Part shown: piece after piece, positions 7,056 to 13,578 of the stretch
Layout: every line of letters starts with the position of its first letter
Position numbering within the stretch: the stretch's first letter is position 1
NCBI GenBank assembly: GCA_030607895.1
Contig: JAUWJC010000036.1
Coordinates: 1-14,085, forward strand
DNA length: 14,085 nucleotides
Direction: 5' to 3'
Source of the DNA: Pirellulales bacterium
GTDB taxonomy: Bacteria; Planctomycetota; Planctomycetia; Pirellulales; Thermoguttaceae
The notes under the pieces: generated by a model
Seen by the model: only the letters and a program-made list of their open reading frames with translations
Databases searched by the model: none
What the model was told of the DNA's origin: nothing
Position numbers and translations under genes: made by a program

Positions 7056-7131
7056 CCCGGTCTGGCGACCGGGGCTAAATGAACGCACGCCACCCAAAAA
7101 ACATTGTTTAGCCCCGGCGGCCACGCCGGGG
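7056..7131. repeat. TTTAGC-foot hairpin pair, copy 4 (feet inward), right of the transposase
   Basis: The left hairpin is 7056-7079 (CCCGGTC/GACCGGG, then GCTAAA) and the right hairpin is 7107-7131 (TTTAGC, then the 8-bp stem CCCCGGCG/CGCCGGGG around GCCA). It sits between the convergent 3' ends of the transposase and the ThuA-like gene, seven bases from the latter's stop, so it could end or protect transcripts from both sides. Confidence 0.9.
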
Positions 7132-7138
7132 AGCGTGG

Positions 7139-7924
7139 CTACTTCGGCCGGTGCAGGCTCTCGTCCACCTTGTGCTCGGCAGTGATGGGGCTAAGCGGCT
7201 CGGCGATATTGCGGCCTTTGCCGCGGTAGGGTGATCCGCACGGTGCGGCCCAACGGACCGCGTTTGCAATTACCCGCCGGACGTTCTTGTCGTAATAGAT
7301 GGGAAACGTCTCGTGGCCCGGGCAGAAGTAGAATATCTTGCCCCCTCCGCGCCGGAACGTCGAGCCGCCGCGAAAGACCTCGCCGCCTTCAAACCAACTG
7401 ATGAAGATCAACTCGTCGGGCGCCGGGATGTCGAAGAACTCGCCGTACATCTCCGCATGCGCCAGTTCGAAGTATTCACCCTCGAGACCCTCGGCAATCG
7501 GGTGCGACGGGTTGACGATCCAGAGCCGCTCGCGCTCGGCCGCCTCGCGCCATCGCAGACTGCAATTGGTACCCATCAGGCGGCGGAAGATTTTTGACGC
7601 ATGGCCCGAGTGAAGCACGATTAGCCCCATCCCCTCCAACACATGCCGCTGAACCCGATCGACCACCGCATCATCTACCCGATCGTGCGCCGCGTGCCCC
7701 CACCATGTGAGCACGTCGGTCTCGCTCAGCACGTCGTCGGTCAGCCCATGCTCGGGCTCATCAAGCGTGGCAGTGCGGGTGCGGACCGCCGAGCCAAGCC
7801 GTTCGTCCAGCAGCTTGACGATCGCGGCGTGGATCCCGTCGGGATATATCTCGGCGACGGCCTGGTTGGTCCTCTCGTGTACGAATTCGTTCCAGCCTGT
7901 TACTCGAATAGGCGTGTCGGGCAT
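7139..7924 (-). CDS. ThuA-like protein (class I glutamine-amidotransferase-like fold)
   Basis: The protein has 261 residues from the ATG at 7924, which has AGGGGAG a few bases upstream; the GTG seven codons earlier lacks such a site. The ThuA family pattern is clear: RVTGWNEFVHE at the N-terminus, VLTWWGHAAHD (71-81), LIVLHSGH (101-108), NPSHPIAEGLE (138-148), LAHAEMYGEFF (154-164) and KIFYFCPGHETFPIYY (196-211). ThuA takes part with ThuB in the utilisation of trehalose-type disaccharides through 3-keto intermediates; many homologues are of unknown substrate. No signal peptide is seen, so a cytoplasmic location is likely. It is divergent from a Gfo/Idh/MocA oxidoreductase, the family to which ThuB belongs, so the two may act in one sugar-oxidation route. 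The C-terminal ~30 residues (SPYRGKGRNI...) are not conserved family sequence as far as I recall. Confidence 0.87.
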   Translation of the reverse strand: MPDTPIRVTGWNEFVHERTNQAVAEIYPDGIHAAIVKLLDERLGSAVRTRTATLDEPEHGLTDDVLSETDVLTWWGHAAHDRVDDAVVDRVQRHVLEGMGLIVLHSGHASKIFRRLMGTNCSLRWREAAERERLWIVNPSHPIAEGLEGEYFELAHAEMYGEFFDIPAPDELIFISWFEGGEVFRGGSTFRRGGGKIFYFCPGHETFPIYYDKNVRRVIANAVRWAAPCGSPYRGKGRNIAEPLSPITAEHKVDESLHRPK

Positions 7925-7953
7925 CGTGGCTCCCCTGGCTTCCACCGCTCTGG

Positions 7954-7988
7954 GGTATTGTTCAGAGCCGGGTAATTGTTCAGAGCCG
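7954..7988. repeat. Tandem direct repeat in the divergent promoter region
   Basis: GGTATTGTTCAGAGCCG at 7954 is followed directly by GGTAATTGTTCAGAGCCG at 7971, identical apart from one inserted A. It lies in the 205-bp gap between the divergent ThuA-like and oxidoreductase genes. It could be a regulator-binding site or a chance duplication; no regulator is encoded nearby. Confidence 0.5.
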
Positions 7989-8021
7989 AGCCGTGTCGGC
8001 CCGGTATTTGGTCATCTGGCT

Positions 8022-8041
8022 GCGGCCCCAGGCCGCGCTAG
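8022..8041. repeat. Single foot-plus-hairpin element in the divergent promoter region
   Basis: GCGGCC, loop CCA, GGCCGC, then GCTAG. Read on the minus strand it is a CTAGC foot followed by a perfect 6-bp stem, resembling half of the TTTAGC-foot family but with a different loop. It ends six bases before the proposed -35 box of the oxidoreductase gene. It may be a decayed repeat or an operator. Confidence 0.4.
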
Positions 8042-8046
8042 GGTCA

Positions 8047-8075
8047 TTGTGAAGTACGGCGTCAACAAATACAAT
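8047..8075 (+). promoter_or_regulatory. Candidate sigma-70-type promoter for the Gfo/Idh/MocA block
   Basis: TTGTGA (8047-8052, four of six bases of TTGACA), a spacer of exactly 17 bp, then TACAAT (8070-8075, five of six bases of TATAAT). Transcription would start near 8082, about 48 bases before the ATG at 8130. The block of genes 8130-13488 begins here, and an AT-rich patch in GC-rich DNA supports it. Consensus matching alone is weak evidence. Confidence 0.45.
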
Positions 8076-8129
8076 ACTCCTTCGGTGTCCGTGGGTGGAT
8101 ACGTCGTACTCGGACTGAAAGGTGAATCG

Positions 8130-9185
8130 ATGCAAGCAAACGACCTGCGTTTCGGACTGATCGGATGCGGCCTGTGGGGCTCGCACCACGCGGCAGCCAT
8201 CGCCAAGACGGAAGGAGCGACGCTGGCGGCAATTGCCGAACGTTCCGAGGAAAACCGCGCGGCAGCCAGGGCGGCCCATTCCCACACCGACGTTATGGCC
8301 GACTATGGCGAACTCGTCCGCCGCGACGACATCGACGTGATCGACGTGGTCGTGCCCAGCCACCTGCACCACGAGGTTGCCCGGGCGGCCCTGGAAGCCG
8401 GCAAGCACCTGCTGTTGGAAAAGCCCATGGTGCTGACCGTGCCGCACTGCGACGAGTTGATCGCCCTGGCCCGGCAGAAGCAAAGGGTACTGGCCGTGGA
8501 TCACGAGATGAGGCTTTCGGCCATTTGGGGGAAGGGCAAACAGTTGATCGACGACCGTGTCGTCGGCACTCCGCAGTACGTGCTGTTGGAGTTGTCGCGG
8601 TTCCCCTACCGACTGGGGTCGGAGGGCTGGCGGTTCGATATCAATAGGGTGGGTAACTGGATACTGGAGGAGCCGATACACTTCTTCGACCTGGCCCGAT
8701 GGTACATGGGCGGAGTGGGCCAGCCCACTAAGGTTTACGCCCGGGCAAACTCTCGCCAACCGGACCATCCGGAGTTGCAGGACAACTTCACCACCATCAT
8801 GGATTTCACCGGCGGCGGCTACGCGGTGATCACTCAAACGCTGGCCGCCTTCGAGCATCATGTTACTTGTAAGGTGACCGGCACCGAGGGTGCGATCTGC
8901 GCCCGGTGGAGCGCGCCCGACGCGCGATCGCCCGAACCTGTGTTTGAATTGCAGTACTCCATCGGCGACAAGCTTGAAGAGGTGCCGTTTGATCGTGTCA
9001 CCGGCGAAGTGGTGGAACTCGAACAACAGATCGCCGCATTGGTGCGAAGCATCCGGGAAGACACGCCGCCGGTTGCCTCGGGCGAGGATGGACGCTGGTC
9101 GGTGTTGATGTGTCTGGCCGCTCAGCAATCGGTAGACAAGGGCGTGCCCGTGGTGATCGAGGAGTACCTGGCCGGCGCCTGTTGA
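8130..9185 (+). CDS. Gfo/Idh/MocA-family NAD(P)-dependent sugar oxidoreductase
   Basis: The protein has 351 residues, the usual length. The N-terminal Rossmann domain shows GLIGCGLWGSHH (nucleotide-binding Gly12-x-Gly14-x-x-Gly17), then VVVPSHLHHEVARAALEAGKH and the family signature LLEKPM (Glu97-Lys98-Pro99). The C-terminal domain carries NWILEEPIHFFDLARWYMGG, where His184 is at the usual catalytic histidine position. Such enzymes oxidise or reduce a sugar or cyclitol hydroxyl in the cytoplasm. The substrate is unknown; the divergent ThuA-like gene hints at a 3-keto-sugar route. The start at 8130 has GAAAGGTG about six bases upstream. The open frame back to 7707 runs antisense through the ThuA-like gene and is not coding. 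It leads a plus-strand block with a candidate promoter at 8047. Confidence 0.92.
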   Translation: MQANDLRFGLIGCGLWGSHHAAAIAKTEGATLAAIAERSEENRAAARAAHSHTDVMADYGELVRRDDIDVIDVVVPSHLHHEVARAALEAGKHLLLEKPMVLTVPHCDELIALARQKQRVLAVDHEMRLSAIWGKGKQLIDDRVVGTPQYVLLELSRFPYRLGSEGWRFDINRVGNWILEEPIHFFDLARWYMGGVGQPTKVYARANSRQPDHPELQDNFTTIMDFTGGGYAVITQTLAAFEHHVTCKVTGTEGAICARWSAPDARSPEPVFELQYSIGDKLEEVPFDRVTGEVVELEQQIAALVRSIREDTPPVASGEDGRWSVLMCLAAQQSVDKGVPVVIEEYLAGAC

Positions 9186-9197
9186 CCGGAGAAGTTC

Positions 9198-9263
9198 GTA
9201 GGGTGGGCACCGCCCACCATGAAGTTCGTCCGTGTATTTCACGGTGGGCAATGCCCACCCTAC
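9198..9263. repeat. Paired-hairpin inverted repeat, family 2 (GTAG foot), copy 2
   Basis: The arms 9198-9218 and 9243-9263 are inverted 21-bp copies with two mismatches. Each is GTAG plus a GGTGGGC/GCCCACC hairpin, and the linker is shorter than in the copy at 2864. It lies between the oxidoreductase and the dehydratase. An upstream ATG at 9219 in its linker is in frame with the next gene but would only add repeat-derived residues. Confidence 0.9.
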
Positions 9264-9287
9264 AACTCACAGGGGGTCATCCGTCCC

Positions 9288-10412
9288 ATGAAGATCACGA
9301 AAATCATTTGCCAGGTTCTCCGGGTTGGAGCGGCCGAGACGAAGACGTCGAGTTGCCAGGATGCGGTTCTGGTCCGCATCCAGACCGACACCGGCCTGGA
9401 GGGGATCGGCGAGGCCGACTCGTCGCCGGAAGTGGTCAAGGCGGTCGTCGATGCTCCTTTCAGCCACAACGTGGCTTGCGGGCTGCGGGAATTGCTCGTG
9501 GGAGAAAACCCCCTGGAGACCGGGCGGCTGTGGCAGAAGATGTATCGCGGCACAATGTACTTCGGTCGGACGTCGGTCACGATTTCCGCCATGGCGGCCG
9601 TCGACATGGCACTTTGGGACCTAAAGGGTAAGCACTTCGGCGAGCCGATCCACCGCTTGCTGGGTGGGAAACATCACGACCGAATTCCGGCCTACGCCTC
9701 GATCCTCTTCGGACGCGACGGCCGGCAAACCGAGGAGATCGGACACCGCTGGGTCGAGGCCGGATATCGGGCAGTCAAGTTCGGCTGGGAACCACTGGGA
9801 CAAAGCCAAGCACTCGATATCGAACTGGTTCGCGGAGCACGCGCCGGCCTGGGCGACGAAGCCATGTTGCTTATCGACGCCGGCTGCGTGTGGGACGCCC
9901 GAACGGCCTTGCGCCGGGCGGAAACCTTCGCCGAGTACAATATCGGCTGGCTGGAAGAACCGCTCCAGCAAGCCGACATCGACGGGTACGTCTGGCTCCG
10001 CGACCGCTCGCCGGTGCCAATTGCCGCCGGCGAGGGCGAGTGCGGCCGGGAAGCGTTTCGGCCCCTTATCGATCGACACGCCTTGGACGTCTACCAGGTA
10101 GACCTGGCTCGAAACGGTTTTACCGAGGCCGTCTACATCAGAGACCGAGTCGAGCAGATTGGCGCCAGACTGTGCAACCATTGCTACACCAGTCCCGTAA
10201 CCGTGGCCGCCAGCTTGCATTGGCTGAGCACCTGCCGCGACGCGTTTGTGTTCGAGAACTGCGTGGAAGATCATCCCCAACGGCACGAACTGACCGTCGA
10301 AAAAGTCGATGCCGTCGACGGCATGATCGCCGTTGCCGACGCACCGGGACTGGGTATCACGCTTAACGAGGATTTCATCAGCTCGGCCATGGTTGCCGAA
10401 TCGGGAAGGTGA
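9288..10412 (+). CDS. Enolase-superfamily (mandelate racemase/muconate lactonizing type) sugar-acid dehydratase
   Basis: The protein has 374 residues and both expected parts: an N-terminal capping domain and a (beta/alpha)7-beta barrel. The three magnesium ligands are at the exact spacing of mandelate racemase: Asp197 (LLIDAGCVWD), Glu223 (GWLEEP) and Glu249 (AAGEGE). Asp272 (QVDLARNG) and His298 (NHCYTSP) form the likely Asp-His dyad. The second-strand lysine is Lys164 in VKFGWEP, with Gly instead of a second Lys two residues on. This set fits acid-sugar dehydratases, which convert an aldonate or aldarate to a 2-keto-3-deoxy acid. The substrate cannot be named. The ATG at 9288 has AGGGGG upstream; the ATG at 9219 only adds repeat sequence. 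It is in one block with a FGGY kinase and a sugar isomerase-like gene. Confidence 0.9.
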   Translation: MKITKIICQVLRVGAAETKTSSCQDAVLVRIQTDTGLEGIGEADSSPEVVKAVVDAPFSHNVACGLRELLVGENPLETGRLWQKMYRGTMYFGRTSVTISAMAAVDMALWDLKGKHFGEPIHRLLGGKHHDRIPAYASILFGRDGRQTEEIGHRWVEAGYRAVKFGWEPLGQSQALDIELVRGARAGLGDEAMLLIDAGCVWDARTALRRAETFAEYNIGWLEEPLQQADIDGYVWLRDRSPVPIAAGEGECGREAFRPLIDRHALDVYQVDLARNGFTEAVYIRDRVEQIGARLCNHCYTSPVTVAASLHWLSTCRDAFVFENCVEDHPQRHELTVEKVDAVDGMIAVADAPGLGITLNEDFISSAMVAESGR

Positions 10413-10479
10413 CGGATGATCCGCCGGATCGGTCTGCAAATGTGCCTGACAACAGCTACCGTGCCATTTTGCCGCCACC

Positions 10480-10486
10480 AAGGAGG
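10480..10486 (+). promoter_or_regulatory. Shine-Dalgarno site fixing a GTG start for the FGGY kinase
   Basis: AAGGAGG ends six bases before GTG 10493 and fifteen before ATG 10502, so GTG is the better start. The ATG at 10491 overlaps this GTG and is followed at once by TGA (ATGTGA), which makes a start-stop pair just upstream of the real frame. Confidence 0.75.
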
Positions 10487-10492
10487 ATTCAT

Positions 10493-11989
10493 GTGAGCTA
10501 CATGGGACTGGATATCGGCACAACCGGCTGCAAGGCCGGCCTGTTCGACGCCGAAGGACGGCTCCTGACGCTGGCGTATCGCGAGTACCCGTTGCTTACG
10601 CCCCAGCCTGGTTGGGCGGAAATCGATTCGTCTCGGGTGTGCCGGGCGTGCCGGGAAGTGGTCGCCGAGGCGGCCGGCTCCTGCCCAAGCGACCCGGTAC
10701 GCGGTTTGGGTATCTCCTGCCAGGGAGAAGCGTTCACCCCAGTGGCGGCCGACGGCCGATTCCTCGCTCATGGCATGGTCTCGTCCGACGCCCGGGCACA
10801 AGCGCTCGTGGAGCCCTGGAGCCGGCAGTTCGGCCAACAGCGGCTTTACGAGATAACGGGCCATACGCCCCATCCGCTGTTTACGGTCTTCAAGCTGTTG
10901 TGGTTGCGCCAGAACCAGCCGGAAACCTGGGCCGACGCGGCAAAGTTCTACTGCTACGAAGACCTATTCCAGGCAAACCTCGGTTTGGACCCGGCCATCA
11001 GTTGGCCGCTGGCCGGCCGAACCATGATGTTCAACGTCCGCACGCATCAGTGGGAAGACGACATCCTCTCGGCGGTCGAGTTGGACGCATCGCGGCTCGC
11101 CCGGCCTATTGCTTCGGGCGACGTCGTGGGCACCATCCACTCGACCGTTGCCGGCGAGTTGGGCTTGCCCGACGGCGTGCTGGTCGTCGGCGGCGGACAC
11201 GACCAGACTTGCGGGGCGCTGGGCGCCGGCGTGGTGAAGCCGGGCGTGGCGATGTACGCCACCGGCACGGTCGAGTGCATCTGCCCGGCCTTCGAGAAAC
11301 CCGTCTTCGACGACCAACTCCGCCGCGGCAACCTGTGTACCTACGATCACGCCATGGCCGGCATGTACGCCACGCTCGCCTACAGCCTGACAGGCGGCAA
11401 CCTGCTTCGCTGGTTCCGCGACCAATGGGGACAGGCGGAAGTAGAACAGGCCAACCGGACCGGGGCCGATCCCTACGATCTGTTGATCGGGGCCATGTCG
11501 CCGGAGCCCTCCGGGCTGACGGTGCTACCATATTTTACGCCTTCCGGCACCCCGTATTTTGATTCCAACGTGCCCGGCGCCATCCTCGGCCTGCGGCTAA
11601 GCTCGACGCGTGGCGAGGTGCTTCGGGCGCTGCTGGAAGGCGTGGCAATGGAGATGCGGCTGAACGTCGACATCCTCCATCGGGCCGGCCTCGAGATCGA
11701 CGAGTTCCGAGCGATTGGCGGCGGCGCCAAGAACCCAACCCTCACACAACTCAAAGCCGACGTGCTCGGCCGGCCCGTCACCACGCTGGCCGTGACCGAA
11801 GCCGGCTGCCTGGGCGTGGCCATGTTGGCCTGCGCGGCACACACCGGCGGCAACCCACGCGAACTGGTCGATACCTGGGTCGAGACGACCAGCGTGGTCG
11901 AACCCGACGGCCGCCGAGCCGACGTCTATAACCAGCAGTTCCAAACCTACAAACGACTCTATCCCGCCATGCAGGAGTTTTACCAGTAG
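10493..11989 (+). CDS. FGGY-family carbohydrate kinase (xylulokinase-like)
   Basis: The protein has 498 residues from the GTG at 10493, the usual size of xylulokinases. Phosphate-1 loop: GLDIGTTGCKAGLFD (5-19). The FGGY catalytic region is VVGGGHDQTCGALGAG (231-246), where Asp237 is the expected general base. GTVECICPAF (258-267) forms phosphate-2, and IGGGAKNPTLTQLKADVLGRPV (408-429) is the adenosine-binding motif. It transfers phosphate from ATP to a ketose or polyol in the cytoplasm. Xylulose, fuculose, rhamnulose and related sugars are possible. The adjacent isomerase-like gene would supply the ketose, a standard isomerase-kinase pair. The longer open frame from 10409 overlaps the previous gene and lacks family sequence. 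An inverted repeat starts seven bases after the stop. Confidence 0.9.
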   Translation: MSYMGLDIGTTGCKAGLFDAEGRLLTLAYREYPLLTPQPGWAEIDSSRVCRACREVVAEAAGSCPSDPVRGLGISCQGEAFTPVAADGRFLAHGMVSSDARAQALVEPWSRQFGQQRLYEITGHTPHPLFTVFKLLWLRQNQPETWADAAKFYCYEDLFQANLGLDPAISWPLAGRTMMFNVRTHQWEDDILSAVELDASRLARPIASGDVVGTIHSTVAGELGLPDGVLVVGGGHDQTCGALGAGVVKPGVAMYATGTVECICPAFEKPVFDDQLRRGNLCTYDHAMAGMYATLAYSLTGGNLLRWFRDQWGQAEVEQANRTGADPYDLLIGAMSPEPSGLTVLPYFTPSGTPYFDSNVPGAILGLRLSSTRGEVLRALLEGVAMEMRLNVDILHRAGLEIDEFRAIGGGAKNPTLTQLKADVLGRPVTTLAVTEAGCLGVAMLACAAHTGGNPRELVDTWVETTSVVEPDGRRADVYNQQFQTYKRLYPAMQEFYQ

Positions 11990-11995
11990 CCACTT

Positions 11996-12049
11996 GTACT
12001 CGTCACGCTCCGCGTGACGAACTAACATCACGCGGAGCGTGATGAGTAC
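11996..12049. repeat. Paired-hairpin inverted repeat, family 3 (GTACTC foot)
   Basis: The arms 11996-12018 and 12027-12049 are inverted 23-bp copies with two mismatches and an 8-bp linker. Each arm is a GTACTC-like foot plus a short stem (GTCACG/CGTGAC or ATCACG/CGTGAT) around a CTCCG/CGGAG loop. The stem bases that differ between arms still pair. It lies between the kinase and the isomerase-like gene and has no T-tract. Confidence 0.88.
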
Positions 12050-12105
12050 GTCCGTATACTTTGTTTCGACCCAAACCATTCCAACCATTACGGGAGTAAT
12101 CGCAA

Positions 12106-13488
12106 ATGATCCAGCCGACTGTCGGATTTATCGTTTACGGCGTTCACAAAGACGGGCTCGAAGACCCGATGGGCCGGCCGTTCATCGACGACGCGATTGT
12201 CGCCCAGTCGAAAAAAGCACTCGCCGACCGGGGCGTCACGCTGGTGGAAAACGACATTGTCGTCGCCAGCAAGGAAGAAACCCGGGCGGCGCTGAAGAAG
12301 ATGAAGGACGATGATAACGTCGACTGCATCGTGCTCTTCTCCGGCACCTGGGTTTGGGCCTCGCACATGATCGGCGCGATACGCGATTTCGCCATGTCGG
12401 GCAAGCCGGTGCTGATCTGGACGCACTGCGGCTCGCAAGGCTGGCGGCCGGTCGGCGGCCTGGTGCTGCACGGCGGATTGCTCGAAGTTGGCATCGATCA
12501 CAAGTTCGTCTACGGCCCGGCCGACGACGAGAAGGAAGTCGACCGGATCGTCAGCTACGCGCAGGCGGCCCATCTGAAAAACCTGCTCAACATGTCGACC
12601 ATCGGCACGTTCGGCGGACGCGGCATGGGACAAACCTGCGGGGCGGCCGATCCGAGCCAGTGGATGAAAACGTTCGGCGTCGACATCGACTCGCGCGACG
12701 CAACCGAGTTGATCCGCGCGGCGGGCGAAATCTCTCCGGAAGAACTCGGCTCGCTGAAACCGCGAATCGAAAAACTCTTCGGCGGCCTGCCCGAGGAGAA
12801 CCTGGTCAACGAGCGGTCGATGCGGCTGTACCTGGCCATCAAGAAGGGGGTCCAACGGAACGGCTGGGGCTGCTACACCATCCAGTCGTTTCCCGGCCTG
12901 GCCGACGACTACAGCGCTACCTGCTTCGCCCAGAGCATGATGCTCGAAGACGGTTGGGGAACGTCCACGTTGGGCGATTTCAACACGGCCATGAGCGTCT
13001 GGCTTCTCACGAAGCTCAGCTCCGAGCCGGTCTACTACGGCGATCTTCAGCACATCGACAAGTCCTCGGGCGAGATCAAGATTATAGGCGACGGTGCCTG
13101 CCCGCCATCCCTTGCGGGCAAACTTGGGCCGGCCGGGTTCGCCGAACACGGCATTCCCACCGAGGGCGAGGCCGGCGGGCTGTCGATCAAGCTGGTGTGC
13201 AAGGTGGGCGAAGGTGTTTTGGCCAGGTTAGGCCGCGTGGACGGCCGGTTCAAAATGGTCGTCACCCGATGCTCGATCTTCGAGCCGCCCGTCGATCAAC
13301 TCGAAGCCCGGCAGCTCGAATGCGGAATCCCCTTCTGGCCGCATGGGTTCGTCACGGCCCATTGCGACATGGACTTGCTCTTGGAGAACTGGACCAACGA
13401 GTACGCCTGCCTCGGTTACGGCGAGCACCTGGCCGACGCCCTGGTCGACTTCTGCCGAGTGACGGGCATCGAGGTCATCCTGCCGTAG
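12106..13488 (+). CDS. L-fucose/L-arabinose isomerase-family protein
   Basis: The protein has 460 residues, within the range of fucose-isomerase-like proteins. The N-terminal Rossmann-like part has IVLFSGTWVWASHMIGAIRDF (75-95) and PVLIWTHCGSQG (101-112), which resemble the substrate-pocket segments of this fold. The C-terminal catalytic part has CYTIQSFPGLADDYSATCFAQ (256-276), MMLEDGWGTSTLGDFNTA (278-295), YYGDLQHID (310-318) and HGFVTAHCDMD (413-423). Glu281, Asp313 and His419 are the likely counterparts of the Glu, Asp and His metal ligands of FucI, by order and setting rather than alignment. It would convert an aldose (L-fucose, L-arabinose or a relative) to the ketose, feeding the kinase just upstream. 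GGGAG precedes the ATG by about ten bases. The substrate is unknown. Confidence 0.8.
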   Translation: MIQPTVGFIVYGVHKDGLEDPMGRPFIDDAIVAQSKKALADRGVTLVENDIVVASKEETRAALKKMKDDDNVDCIVLFSGTWVWASHMIGAIRDFAMSGKPVLIWTHCGSQGWRPVGGLVLHGGLLEVGIDHKFVYGPADDEKEVDRIVSYAQAAHLKNLLNMSTIGTFGGRGMGQTCGAADPSQWMKTFGVDIDSRDATELIRAAGEISPEELGSLKPRIEKLFGGLPEENLVNERSMRLYLAIKKGVQRNGWGCYTIQSFPGLADDYSATCFAQSMMLEDGWGTSTLGDFNTAMSVWLLTKLSSEPVYYGDLQHIDKSSGEIKIIGDGACPPSLAGKLGPAGFAEHGIPTEGEAGGLSIKLVCKVGEGVLARLGRVDGRFKMVVTRCSIFEPPVDQLEARQLECGIPFWPHGFVTAHCDMDLLLENWTNEYACLGYGEHLADALVDFCRVTGIEVILP

Positions 13489-13513
13489 CGCGTCCGCGGC
13501 CGTAACAGCACCG

Positions 13514-13537
13514 TTTAGCCCCGACGGCCACGTCGGG
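13514..13537. repeat. TTTAGC-foot hairpin, single copy
   Basis: TTTAGC followed by the 7-bp stem CCCGACG/CGTCGGG around GCCA. It differs from the copy at 7107 by a paired G-to-A and C-to-T change that keeps the stem. The partner hairpin is missing or decayed (GCCGCGTGG follows). It lies between the convergent isomerase-like and leucine-rich-repeat genes. Confidence 0.82.
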
Positions 13538-13578
13538 CGCGCCGCGTGGTTGCATGCCGACCAGCGGGCAGTGTGCCC

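Larger units (their letters stand above)
6341..7131 (+). mobile_element. Candidate RAYT unit: Y1 transposase bracketed by direct copies of its hairpin pair
   Basis: The transposase gene (6448-7041) lies between two hairpin-pair elements, 6341-6436 and 7056-7131, in the same orientation and nearly the same sequence. Known RAYT genes are typically flanked by the REP sequences they act on, so the unit is read as a REP/RAYT module. The boundaries are those of the repeats; no target-site duplication is expected or seen. Confidence 0.65.

Noticed and set aside
7707..8129. Upstream extension of the oxidoreductase frame back to 7707
   Set aside because: It runs antisense through the ThuA-like gene and has no family sequence before the Rossmann motif that follows ATG 8130.
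10418..10430. Small palindrome GATCCGCCGGATC between the dehydratase and the kinase
   Set aside because: A 5-bp stem without a T-tract or any second copy; likely chance in GC-rich DNA.
12039..12314. Open frame starting in the family 3 repeat before the isomerase-like gene
   Set aside because: It overlaps the isomerase-like gene out of frame and is arginine-rich, with no family sequence.
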